A DNA stretch of 64,000 bases from Planobispora rosea (GTDB taxonomy: Bacteria > Actinomycetota > Actinomycetes > Streptosporangiales > Streptosporangiaceae), in contig NZ_BMQP01000017.1 of the NCBI RefSeq assembly GCF_014648175.1, forward strand, positions 103,479 to 167,478, given 5' to 3'. Positions 1 through 6,762 of this stretch are shown in pieces (the first letter of the stretch is position 1; each line of letters begins with the position of its first letter). Below the pieces are notes generated by a model that did no database searches, was not told where the DNA came from, and was given only the letters and a program-made list of their open reading frames with translations. The translations under genes were made by a program, and so were the position numbers.

Positions 1-127
1 CGCCCTGGAATACGCGATGCCGCCCACCGGAGGCGTGGGGGTCGGCATCGATCGTATGATCATGGCCTTCACCGGTAGGAACATCCGCGAGACGATCCTG
101 TTCCCGCTGGTCAAGCCGGCTGGATGA
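1..127 (+). CDS. lysS: Lysyl-tRNA synthetase, class II, C-terminal end (partial)
   Basis: Only the last 41 codons lie in the window, read from base 2 to the TGA at 125-127. They encode the class II motif 3 region: an ALEYAMPPTGG stretch, then GVGIDRMIM, then NIRETILFPLVKP at the extreme C-terminus. This is the arrangement in bacterial LysS, where the motif 3 arginine (in GIDR) contacts ATP. The enzyme charges tRNA-Lys in the cytoplasm. The 5 prime part lies outside the window, so a LysX-type or paralogous LysRS cannot be excluded, but the ILFPLVKP ending is typical of LysS. A strong hairpin follows nine bases after the stop. Confidence 0.9.
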   Translation, partial: ALEYAMPPTGGVGVGIDRMIMAFTGRNIRETILFPLVKPAG

Positions 128-135
128 GTTCGGGG

Positions 136-171
136 CGAGCCGCCCGGCCCGATCACGGGCCGGGCGGCTCG
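136..171 (+). terminator. Hairpin terminator after lysS
   Basis: A perfect 16-bp GC stem (136-151 with 156-171) closes on the four-base loop ATCA and starts nine bases after the lysS stop. There is no long T run after it, as is usual for actinobacterial terminators. Confidence 0.85.
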
Positions 172-529
172 TCGTTGTCCCCCACGGTCCGGAGTAGATC
201 ATGACGTGGCCGGGGCCGGATCGGTGTGCGGTTCGCGGGGAGCCGGGGCACGCCTCCGGGCGGATTAACGCGCAGTTCGGAAACCTCATTTGCGCGTGCG
301 CATATCACATGAGTCGTGTATCTAATCCGCTTAACCGGAAAGGCGTGGACATATCGTGAGTAGTTCATGGGCTGTCTGTTATGTCAACGTTGCGTATCGG
401 CTCTATGGAGAACGAAGCTTGACGACCTTTGAAGAAGGCGTTTAACGTTCCTGACGGTACCGTTCCCGGCGGGCGGCGTTTCACCCGAGCACACTCGGCT
501 GGGTTCCGGTGCGGGGGGAGGATCTAGAG
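172..529. other. Gene-free leader region
   Basis: About 360 bases between the lysS terminator and the small LuxR-type gene. Base composition is more AT-rich at 285-450 than in the flanking genes, which fits a promoter region. I cannot assign a -35/-10 pair with confidence, and short reading frames here lack ribosome binding sites. Confidence 0.4.
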
Positions 530-784
530 ATGGCATATCCAGAAGCTGTTGTGGATTCCCATCGCAGTGACAGTCTTCCGGACGCGCGTGCGGCCGGCCT
601 GAGTAACGACGACCTTGTGCTCCTGGCGGAGCTCGCCAAGGGGGTCACCGTGGACCGTGTGGGGAGGCGCCTGGATATCAGCGGGCGGACGGTCCGGCGC
701 AGGCTCCGCGGCATCTGCGACCGCATCGGCGTGGCCACCGCGATCGAGGCGGTGGCCTGGGCGGCCCGCCGCCGCCTGATCTGA
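530..784 (+). CDS. Small LuxR-type helix-turn-helix protein (84 aa)
   Basis: An 84-residue protein that is little more than a DNA-binding domain. Residues about 27-80 match the LuxR/GerE HTH pattern: LSNDDLVLLAELAKGVTVD, then a recognition helix in ISGRTVRRRLRGICDRIGV, then an alanine-rich last helix ending AARRRL. No receiver or sensor domain is present, so it may act as a small stand-alone transcription factor. The ATG at 530 is chosen because GGGGGAGG sits 9-16 bases before it; a GTG at 509 in the same frame has no such site. The next gene is convergent. The target genes are unknown. Confidence 0.75.
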   Translation: MAYPEAVVDSHRSDSLPDARAAGLSNDDLVLLAELAKGVTVDRVGRRLDISGRTVRRRLRGICDRIGVATAIEAVAWAARRRLI

Positions 785-798
785 AGCCGCCCGATCCG

Positions 799-823
799 GA
801 CCCGGGCCGTCGTCGTCCGGGTC
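799..823. terminator. Possible terminator between convergent genes
   Basis: GACCCGG (799-805) and CCGGGTC (817-823) can pair over an 11-base loop, just after the LuxR-type gene and before the 3 prime end of the convergent NlpC/P60 gene. The stem is short, so the call is tentative. Confidence 0.35.
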
Positions 824-830
824 TCCGTTA

Positions 831-869
831 TCCGGATGTCCGGCGCCCGAGGGTGTCCGGATGTCCGGC
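831..869. repeat. 14-bp direct repeat
   Basis: TCCGGATGTCCGGC occurs at 831-844 and again at 856-869 in the convergent intergenic region. Each copy is partly self-complementary. Confidence 0.6.
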
Positions 870-966
870 ATCCCGGTGGCCGTCGGCTGAGTGCCCGCTG
901 TCAGGGCGTCAGGCGTCCTGGTGCCCGATGGCGGGATCCGCTCCGCGGACCCCGTGGCGCCCCGCG

Positions 967-2025
967 TCACTCCGCGATCCGGACGCCTCCGGCGAACGGG
1001 CGCCCCGCGATCGGGGCGATGTGGATGACGTCCCCGGTCCGGGGCGCGTGAACCATCAGGCCTCCGCCGATGTAGATCCCGACGTGGTGCAGGTCGCTGT
1101 AGAAGAAGACCAGGTCGCCGGGGCGCAACTGCTCCTTGGAGATGCGGGTGCCCGCGGTCCACTGGTCACCGGTGTAGTGCGGAAGGCTGATGCCGACCTT
1201 CTGGTAGGCCCACATGACCAGGCCTGAGCAGTCGAAGCCGTTGGGACCCTCGGCACCCCAGACGTACGGCTTGAGCTGCTGGGTGAGCGCCCAGCGGGCG
1301 GCCTCCGCGGCCTTGCCGTCGCCGATGATGGGCATGTCGACCTTCACGCGGCGGCCCCGGCCCCCGGCCTGCTCGCGCACCTCCCTGAACAGGTCGCTCT
1401 CGACCCTGGCGACCAACCGTTCGATCTTGGTGCGCTTGGTGCCGATCTCGGAGAGGAGCTCCTTGACCTCGGTGGTCCGGGCCTTGGCCGTGACCTTCGC
1501 CTTCTCGGCGACCTCCATCGCCCGGCTGACCTGCGCGACCTCCTCGCTCTGCCGCTGCTGGAGCGCGTAGGCGGTGGTGGCCTGGTCGAGGAAGGCGTCG
1601 GGGTCGCCGGAGGAGATGAAGGTGAGCCCGGGGCCCATGCCGCGGGTCATGTAGTTCCGCTGCGCCACCAGGCGGGCCTTGCGTCGCCGTTCCTCCAGCT
1701 CGGCCTCGCTGATGGACAGGGTCTTCTTGGCCGCCTCGGCCACCCGCTCGGCCTGCTTGAGCTTGACCCGCTCGCCGTTGTACTGCTCGGTGAGCCGGGC
1801 GATCTCCGTGTGGAGCTTGTCGGCCTGCTTGGCGAGCTCGCGGATGCTGGGCTGGGGATCGGCGACGGCCGTGCTCAACGGGGTGCCGAGGGTGAGAGAG
1901 GCGAAGGCGATCCCGATGATCGCAATCTTTCCGGAGAACCTCCGGGAGAATTCGTGCGGGCCGCGTTCTCGGCAGCGGGCGCGCTTGCCCGCATGCCTTC
2001 CTCCACGATCGCGCGTGCGCTTCAC
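967..2025 (-). CDS. Secreted NlpC/P60 peptidoglycan endopeptidase, RipA-like
   Basis: A 352-residue secreted hydrolase expected to cut peptide bonds in peptidoglycan stems. A basic N-terminus and a hydrophobic segment at residues about 34-55 ending ADP form a signal peptide. Residues about 60-215 are a charged coiled coil, as in RipA-type enzymes, where it restrains activity. Residues about 235-352 are the NlpC/P60 domain, with catalytic Cys in FDCSGLV (about 266), His in HHVGIYIGG (about 314) and a third His in MVHAP (about 326). The GTG at 2025 is preferred over an upstream TTG at 2028 because the purine-rich GAGGAGAGGAG lies at the right distance. The gene sits behind a c-di-AMP riboswitch, so ligand level probably controls its expression. 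Confidence 0.93.
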   Translation of the reverse strand: MKRTRDRGGRHAGKRARCRERGPHEFSRRFSGKIAIIGIAFASLTLGTPLSTAVADPQPSIRELAKQADKLHTEIARLTEQYNGERVKLKQAERVAEAAKKTLSISEAELEERRRKARLVAQRNYMTRGMGPGLTFISSGDPDAFLDQATTAYALQQRQSEEVAQVSRAMEVAEKAKVTAKARTTEVKELLSEIGTKRTKIERLVARVESDLFREVREQAGGRGRRVKVDMPIIGDGKAAEAARWALTQQLKPYVWGAEGPNGFDCSGLVMWAYQKVGISLPHYTGDQWTAGTRISKEQLRPGDLVFFYSDLHHVGIYIGGGLMVHAPRTGDVIHIAPIAGRPFAGGVRIAE

Positions 2026-2044
2026 CAACAGGCTCCTCTCCTCT

Positions 2045-2172
2045 GCCGCCTACCGGGTTAGCTGACGGGTTCGGGCCGGGAGACAGCCCTACCGTGGCGC
2101 GCGGGCGCACCACGGATTCACCCCGGAGGTATGGGTCCCCGGTTCCCCAGGTTCGGAGATTCGGCGAACCGG
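2045..2172 (-). promoter_or_regulatory. c-di-AMP riboswitch, ydaO-yuaA class
   Basis: Read on the minus strand, the 5 prime leader of the NlpC/P60 gene contains the conserved ydaO blocks in order: CCGAACCTGGGGAACCGGGG, then GGGGTGAATCC, then GGTAGGGCTGT, then CCGAACCCGTCAGCTAACCC followed by GGTAGGCGGC. The last block ends about 10 bases before the ribosome binding site. In actinobacteria this class, which binds cyclic di-AMP and usually turns genes off, is often found ahead of cell-wall hydrolase and resuscitation genes. The identification rests on visible consensus blocks; boundaries are approximate. Confidence 0.88.
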
Positions 2173-2201
2173 CCCTTCGGGCAGGCCGGTACCGAGCCTG
2201 G

Positions 2202-2230
2202 ACATTAGTGCAATGGAGGTTCGTGCTCAA
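2202..2230 (-). promoter_or_regulatory. Promoter of the riboswitch leader
   Basis: On the minus strand TTGAGC (2225-2230) and TAATGT (2202-2207) are separated by exactly 17 bases and resemble housekeeping -35 and -10 boxes. Transcription would begin near 2195, about 25 bases before the aptamer. Confidence 0.65.
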
Positions 2231-2521
2231 CCAGAACTGCTAACTGGGTAGAGGTTCCACAACCGGAAGATCACGGACAGATCACATGAAAGATTGATCA
2301 ACATGGGTATTACCCTGGGCTGATCTGCTCACGTCTGTTCACGGCCGGACTTCGCCCAGGTCTTCGCAGGTCCGTCCGCCTTCTGCGGGCTGATAGCCGG
2401 GTACGGCCGGTGCGGCCAGCGCATCGTGATCGGCTGTCCACGCGTCGTCACGGATAACAATGGGACGCGAGTTAGGGATGGGCCGTAATCCAGGTGCTCC
2501 GAGGACGTACTCTGATCAGTC

Positions 2522-3106
2522 ATGGAGCAGGTTGTGGAGCAATCGCCGGGTCAGGAGGCTTCGGAGCGGAGGGACTCCGGCGCGATCACGGTCCGGCGCG
2601 CCCGCACCCCGGACGTACGCGCCATCCGGCGGCTTGTCGACACCTACGCGGGAGCCGGCCCGCGCCTGCTGGAGAAGGCCACGGTCACGCTGTACGAGGA
2701 CGTCCAGGAGTTCTGGGTCGCCGAGCGGGAGGGCGAGGTGGTCGGCTGCGGGGCGCTCCACGTGCTCTGGGAGGACCTCGCCGAGATCCGGACCGTCGCC
2801 GTCGACCCCTCCTGCCGGAGGATGGGCGTCGGTCACCTGATCGTCGCCGCCCTCATCCGCACCGCCCGCGAGCTCGGCCTGCGCCGGGTCTTCTGCCTGA
2901 CTTTCGAGGTGGCGTTCTTCGCCGGGCACGGTTTCCGGGAGATCCAGGGCACGCCCGTGTCACCCGAGGTCTACGCGGAACTCCTCGCCTCCTACGATGA
3001 AGGGGTCGCCGAGTTCCTGGACCTGGAACACGTCAAGCCCAACACCTTGGGAAACACCAGGATGCTGCTCCATCTGGAGGCGAGTGAACCGGGCGCTGAC
3101 TCATAG
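2522..3106 (+). CDS. argA: Amino-acid N-acetyltransferase (N-acetylglutamate synthase, short form)
   Basis: A 194-residue GNAT enzyme that acetylates glutamate with acetyl-CoA, the first step of arginine synthesis. Like the mycobacterial ArgA (Rv2747) it lacks the kinase-like domain of the proteobacterial enzyme. Residues about 21-165 form the fold: VRRARTPDVRAIRRLVDTYA, FWVAEREGEVVGCGAL, EIRTVAVDPSCRRMGVGHL (the acetyl-CoA pyrophosphate loop) and FFAGHGF. The C-terminal VKPNTLGNTRMLL segment is also shared with Rv2747. No clear Shine-Dalgarno site precedes the ATG; TACTCT about ten bases upstream may be a -10 box for a leaderless or near-leaderless mRNA. It stands alone, away from other arg genes. 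Confidence 0.88.
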   Translation: MEQVVEQSPGQEASERRDSGAITVRRARTPDVRAIRRLVDTYAGAGPRLLEKATVTLYEDVQEFWVAEREGEVVGCGALHVLWEDLAEIRTVAVDPSCRRMGVGHLIVAALIRTARELGLRRVFCLTFEVAFFAGHGFREIQGTPVSPEVYAELLASYDEGVAEFLDLEHVKPNTLGNTRMLLHLEASEPGADS

Positions 3107-3201
3107 GAAAAGGTGACTGTTGTTACCTATATCGATACCTTGTGCACCAGCACGCATGTGCCTGGCATAAGTCACATGCCCAGTCGAAGTGAGGTGACGC
3201 G

Positions 3202-4422
3202 GTGAGCACCGGACAGCCGCCGTATCCGCAGGATGATCCCGACCGCGATCGCACACCGTCGGGGCAGCCGGAATACGGACAGCAGAACGCGGGTCGCGCC
3301 CAGGGCGGGCTCGACCCCGATGTGACGATCGTCGGATACCGGTCGGAGAACACCGGACCCGGGCAGACTCAGCCCGGCTACGGCCAGCAGTCCTACGGTC
3401 AGCAGCAGGAGTACGGTCAGCAGCAGGGCTACGGCCAGCAGCAGTCCGGTTATGGGCAGCAGCCGCAGCCCGGCTATGGCCAGCAGCAGGGCTACGGTCA
3501 GCAGGCCGCGTCCCAGGAGCAGCCCGGCTACGGCCAGCAGCCCGGTTACGGGCAGCAGGGCTATGGCCAGCAGCAGTCCGGTTATGGGCAGCAGCCGCAG
3601 TCCGGGTACGGCCAGCAGCAGGGCTACGGTCAGCAGGCCGCGTCCCAGGAGCAGCCCGGCTACGGTCAGCAGCCCGGTTACGGGCAGCAGGGCTATGGCC
3701 AGCAGCCGCAGTCCGGCTATGGCCAGCAGCAGGGTTACGGTCAGCAGCAGTCTGGTTACGGTCAGCAGCCCGGCTACGGCGACCCGTCGGCCTACGGCCA
3801 GCAGCCCGGCTACGGTCAGCAGCCCGGTTACGGGCAGCCGCAGTCCTACGGCCACCAGGCGCCCGCCTACGGCCAGGGTTACGGTCCGCAGGGCGCGATG
3901 GTCCCGGGTGCTCCGGCGCCCCTCGCGGAGTGGTGGCAGCGCCTGGTGGCGCGGCTCATCGACGCCGTCATCCTGGCGATCCCGCTGTTCATCCTGACCT
4001 TCGTGCTGGCAGCGATCCTGATCACGAGTCCTGACTTCAACCTGGAGACCGGCGAGGTCACTCCGGGGGGTGGGTACTTCCTCGCCAGCCTCCTCACGGC
4101 CATCATCTCGGGCTTGATCTTCATCGCCTACGAGTTCTTCATGCTCAAGCAGAAGGGGCAGACCGTCGGGAAGATGGTCATGGGCATCAAGGTGGTCCAG
4201 GTGGGCAGCGGCTCGACCGCCGGCGGCCTGCCCGCCGACGCCGCCCTGAAGCGGGCGGGTGTGCTCTACGGCCCGCAGCTGCTGCGGGGGTACATCGGCA
4301 TTCTCGACGCCGTCGTCGGCCTCTTCAGCCTGCTGAACGTGCTCTGGCTGCTGTGGGACAAGCCTCTCCAGCAGGCCCTGCACGACAAGGTCGCCTCGAC
4401 GGTGGTCGTCAAGGTCAAGTAG
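3202..4422 (+). CDS. RDD-family membrane protein with long GYGQQ-repeat domain
   Basis: A 406-residue protein in two parts. Residues about 1-235 are low-complexity and rich in Gly, Tyr, Gln and Pro, with dozens of GYGQQ-type units; this composition resembles prion-like domains that form condensates. Residues about 240-406 are an RDD domain: RLVARLIDAVILAIPLFIL, a second membrane helix near FLASLLTAIISGLIF, GQTVGKMVMGIKVV, and a third hydrophobic stretch near ILDAVVGLFSLLNVLWLLW, ending HDKVASTVVVKVK. RDD proteins are small membrane proteins of poorly defined function, some linked to ion transport. GTG at 3202 follows GAGGTG. The repeats include a 132-bp tandem duplication. The role of the Tyr/Gln domain is unknown; cytoplasmic location is inferred. 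Confidence 0.85.
   Translation: MSTGQPPYPQDDPDRDRTPSGQPEYGQQNAGRAQGGLDPDVTIVGYRSENTGPGQTQPGYGQQSYGQQQEYGQQQGYGQQQSGYGQQPQPGYGQQQGYGQQAASQEQPGYGQQPGYGQQGYGQQQSGYGQQPQSGYGQQQGYGQQAASQEQPGYGQQPGYGQQGYGQQPQSGYGQQQGYGQQQSGYGQQPGYGDPSAYGQQPGYGQQPGYGQPQSYGHQAPAYGQGYGPQGAMVPGAPAPLAEWWQRLVARLIDAVILAIPLFILTFVLAAILITSPDFNLETGEVTPGGGYFLASLLTAIISGLIFIAYEFFMLKQKGQTVGKMVMGIKVVQVGSGSTAGGLPADAALKRAGVLYGPQLLRGYIGILDAVVGLFSLLNVLWLLWDKPLQQALHDKVASTVVVKVK
3433..3696 (+). repeat. 132-bp tandem duplication in the GYGQQ domain
   Basis: Copy 1 (3433-3564) and copy 2 (3565-3696) differ at only a few bases and keep the frame, adding 44 residues per copy. They lie within a longer tract of shorter imperfect repeats (about 3370-3860). 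Confidence 0.9.
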
Positions 4423-4443
4423 TCCCCTGGTTCGGTGATTGCC

Positions 4444-4470
4444 GGGGCCGGTGGTTCGTCCACCGGCCCC
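4444..4470 (+). terminator. Hairpin terminator after the RDD gene
   Basis: GGGGCCGGTGG (4444-4454) pairs perfectly with CCACCGGCCCC (4460-4470) over the loop TTCGT, 21 bases after the stop. GCTTTCAT follows, and GCTTTCATATGC is then directly repeated at 4471-4482 and 4483-4494. Confidence 0.85.
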
Positions 4471-4718
4471 GCTTTCATATGCGCTTTCATATGCGGGCGG
4501 GCTCTTGAGCGGTTCGCGGGCGGGCTTCAGAGGTTCGCGGGCACGTCCCCGCCGACGCACGTATCAGGTCGTGCCGACGTGGGCACGTATCGGACTACGG
4601 CCGCGGAGGCACGCATCGGGCCGCCTTCACTTCCCGGCGGGAAAACCGTGTGGAGTAACGCTCCGAGGGCAGGCTCGGTCCGAAGGGCAAACCCATTCAC
4701 GTCGGTGAGAGGAGTGTC

Positions 4719-5408
4719 ATGGACTCTTCCTCGCGCTCCGGAGGCGAGAACCGTCACCGACCGTCCGGCGCTCCTGATGCCCGCCGTGAGGCTCCAATAG
4801 GCCCCGGCGCGGCGGCAATGAGCTCAACGCCGATCGGGCCGGAGGCAATGGACCCGGCCGCAATGGGACCGGCCGCAATGGGATCGGCGGGCCTCCCGGA
4901 AGCCCCGATAGGCGGGATACCGCCCCCCGGAGTTCCCGCACCGCCGGCCGGGTGGCGGGAACGATTGCTCGCCCGCATCATCGACGGCGCCCCCTTCGTG
5001 GTGCTCCACTGGATTCTGTCATTCCTCTTCTACGCCGCCTTCGCGCCGGAGGGTGGAGATCAGGTGAGGGACCCCCGGGTGCTTCCGGGGTTGTTCGCCG
5101 GACTGATCGCCTTTGGCGCTTATACGCTCTATGACTATGCGCTGCACCGCCGGAGCGGCCGCACCCTCGGCAAGAAAGTGATGGGGATCCGCGTGGTCCC
5201 GTGCGGGGCGGCTCCGGAACCCGGCGGGTTGCTGAAGCGGGCGGTTCTGTATCCGGGCGTTCTCCTGACCGTCGGCATTCCCGTGCTGAACCTGCCGGCG
5301 GCCGTCTTCGGCTTCCTGATGGGTCTGTCGATCCTCCTCGACGGGCCTCTTCTGCGGGGGTTCCACGATCGGGTGGCGGGTACTCTCGTGGTCAAAGACC
5401 TGGGCTGA
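4719..5408 (+). CDS. RDD-family membrane protein
   Basis: A 229-residue paralogue of the previous gene, here with a shorter disordered head. Residues 1-75 are rich in Pro, Gly, Ala and Met with repeated PAAMGPAAMG-like units. Residues about 78-229 are the RDD domain: WRERLLARIIDGAPFVVLHW, a second helix in PGLFAGLIAFGAYTLY, RSGRTLGKKVMGIRVV, and a third hydrophobic stretch, ending FHDRVAGTLVVKD. The ATG at 4719 follows GAGAGGAG with good spacing. Two adjacent RDD genes separated by a terminator suggest a local duplication followed by divergence of the N-terminal region. Function is not known beyond membrane location. Confidence 0.85.
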   Translation: MDSSSRSGGENRHRPSGAPDARREAPIGPGAAAMSSTPIGPEAMDPAAMGPAAMGSAGLPEAPIGGIPPPGVPAPPAGWRERLLARIIDGAPFVVLHWILSFLFYAAFAPEGGDQVRDPRVLPGLFAGLIAFGAYTLYDYALHRRSGRTLGKKVMGIRVVPCGAAPEPGGLLKRAVLYPGVLLTVGIPVLNLPAAVFGFLMGLSILLDGPLLRGFHDRVAGTLVVKDLG

Positions 5409-5677
5409 CATTGGCTCAGGCGGCATAAAGATCATCGTGTGACCACTCCGCCGGACTTTTCTGGAGCACTTTACGAGTGCAACCGGTAAGACGTCTGGAG
5501 AGACGTATTAGAGTGGACGGAGGAGCGGTAGAGTTGCCCCTGGGACGCACATCGCTCCTGGAAGCCGCTATGGTCATAGGTGAGCGGATACGCCCGCGCG
5601 GGTGTGTTCCCGGTCAGCCGGGGCCCTGTGGCCGACGATTTCGCGGATCCTGAATGCCGACCCTGCGGAGCGAGGAC

Positions 5678-5821
5678 ATGTACGACGTAATAGCGGCGCT
5701 GACGCCCCCCGTGGTGGTCGGCGGGGTTATTGTGTATGCAGTTTTCAAGCTCTTCCGCAGTGAGGCCGCAGGTCGCCGGTCGTCGAAACCAATCGATCAA
5801 GCCGACTCTCAGAACGGCTGA
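5678..5821 (+). CDS. Small single-pass membrane protein (47 aa), hypothetical
   Basis: A short frame encoding 47 residues: a hydrophobic helix at about 5-23 (IAALTPPVVVGGVIVYAVF) followed by a polar tail rich in Arg, Ser, Gln and Asp. GGAGCGAGG lies just before the ATG. An in-frame ATG at 5654 would add eight residues. It lies about 125 bases before lsr2 on the same strand. I do not recognise the protein; the ribosome binding site and TM-plus-basic-tail layout suggest it is real. Confidence 0.5.
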   Translation: MYDVIAALTPPVVVGGVIVYAVFKLFRSEAAGRRSSKPIDQADSQNG

Positions 5822-5946
5822 TCCCCCCTCCTTCCTTCCTCCCGGTTTGCCCGAGGAATCGCCCGGGATCCTGGAATTGCTGCCCAGACAGCGCGGGTAT
5901 ATGTTTAGCTAGCAATGAAACAATGCCCCGTGAAAGGGTTCCTTAC

Positions 5947-6279
5947 ATGGCCAAGCAGATCCAGGAGATTCTCATCGACGACCTCGATGGAGGCGAGGCC
6001 AATGAGACCGTCAGCTTCGCGATTGACGGTGCCAGCTATGAGATTGACCTGAGCGACGTAAACGCGAAGAGGCTCCGCGACTCCCTCGCTCCTTTCGTCA
6101 GCAGCGCCCGCCGTTCCACCGCTGTGGCCCCTCGGCGCCGTCGTGGTGGCAGCGCCCGTGCCCTGACCCGGGAGAAGAGCGCCGACATTCGTGCGTGGGC
6201 GAAGTCCCAAGGTATGAACGTCAGCGAGCGCGGCCGGATCGCATCCTCGATCGTCGAGAAGTACGAGCAGGCTCACTGA
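5947..6279 (+). CDS. lsr2: Lsr2 nucleoid-associated xenogeneic silencer
   Basis: A 110-residue Lsr2 protein. The N-terminal part (IQEILIDDLDGGEANETVSF, then YEIDLSDVNAKRLRDSL) is the dimerisation and oligomerisation domain. A basic linker of clustered arginines follows. The C-terminal domain, IRAWAKSQGMNVSERGRI then VEKYEQAH, carries the RGR motif that inserts into the minor groove of AT-rich DNA. Lsr2 bridges DNA and silences AT-rich, often horizontally acquired genes. The ATG at 5947 is chosen because the family begins MAK; an in-frame ATG at 5923 would add eight residues not found in the family. It is a single gene, followed by hairpins. Confidence 0.95.
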   Translation: MAKQIQEILIDDLDGGEANETVSFAIDGASYEIDLSDVNAKRLRDSLAPFVSSARRSTAVAPRRRRGGSARALTREKSADIRAWAKSQGMNVSERGRIASSIVEKYEQAH

Positions 6280-6311
6280 GGCACGGCCGGCGAAACGGTT
6301 CGCCGTTCGTG

Positions 6312-6366
6312 ATCATGCGGTTATGGCGGCCACGGTGGGGTCCGGTGGCGGCCATGACCGCATGAT
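6312..6366. terminator. Long hairpin downstream of lsr2
   Basis: Bases 6312-6327 pair with 6351-6366 (15 of 16) around a 23-base loop, 32 bases after the lsr2 stop. A smaller hairpin CGGCGAA/TTCGCCG lies just before it at 6288-6305. Together they probably end lsr2 transcription. Confidence 0.65.
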
Positions 6367-6583
6367 GCATTTCGGGGTCGTCCGTTGCCCCGGCTTTCCT
6401 GTCCGGCCGTCCTCGCTTTCCCGGCGGCCGTCCCGCTTTCCCGTTCCCTTCCCCGGCTCTCCCCGCCGGATGACCGCCGTACGGGGCCCTGTCGCGCCCC
6501 CTTCTTCCGCTCCGAGCCGTCCTTCCGGATCGCCGTTGACGGCCGATGAGCTTCACGACGGCTCTCGATGGTCAATAAACGTC
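6367..6583. other. Gene-free region upstream of clpC
   Basis: A pyrimidine-rich, low-complexity stretch (repeated CTTTCC and GGCCGTCC words at about 6400-6470) with no supported gene. It leads into the candidate ClgR site and the clpC promoter region. Confidence 0.4.
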
Positions 6584-6600
6584 GTTCGCTTGCGGCGTAG
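6584..6600 (+). promoter_or_regulatory. Candidate ClgR operator upstream of clpC
   Basis: GTTCGCTTGCGGCGTAG closely fits the actinobacterial ClgR consensus CGCYNANRGCG followed by WWS, with a single mismatch at the central A. ClgR activates clp protease genes in Streptomyces and Corynebacterium, and this site lies about 165 bases before the clpC start. The match is by eye. Confidence 0.5.
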
Positions 6601-6762
6601 TGGGAACATCACACCCCCGACAAGTAGTTGGATGGAGCGTGAACGCCCTGCTCTCGGGGAACGTCCTATGGCATAGAGCGGTCTCCGGGTCAGGGCTACC
6701 ATGCGGGAGGACAGGGCCCGGATATCCCGGACCTGCCTGACCGCTCTGTGAGGAGCGACGAG

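Noticed and set aside
2329..2523. 64-residue minus-strand frame before argA
   Set aside because: No ribosome site, and it overlaps the argA start and probable promoter.
3370..3860. Repeat tract that could be mistaken for a CRISPR array
   Set aside because: Repeats are contiguous, in frame and coding; no spacers.
3172..4560. 462-residue Leu-rich frame opposite the RDD gene
   Set aside because: Its leucine repeats are the reverse reading of the GYGQQ repeats, not a membrane protein.
4435..4800. Plus-strand frames of 89 and 121 residues between the two RDD genes
   Set aside because: They start inside the terminator and lack ribosome sites; the longer one overlaps the real RDD start out of frame.
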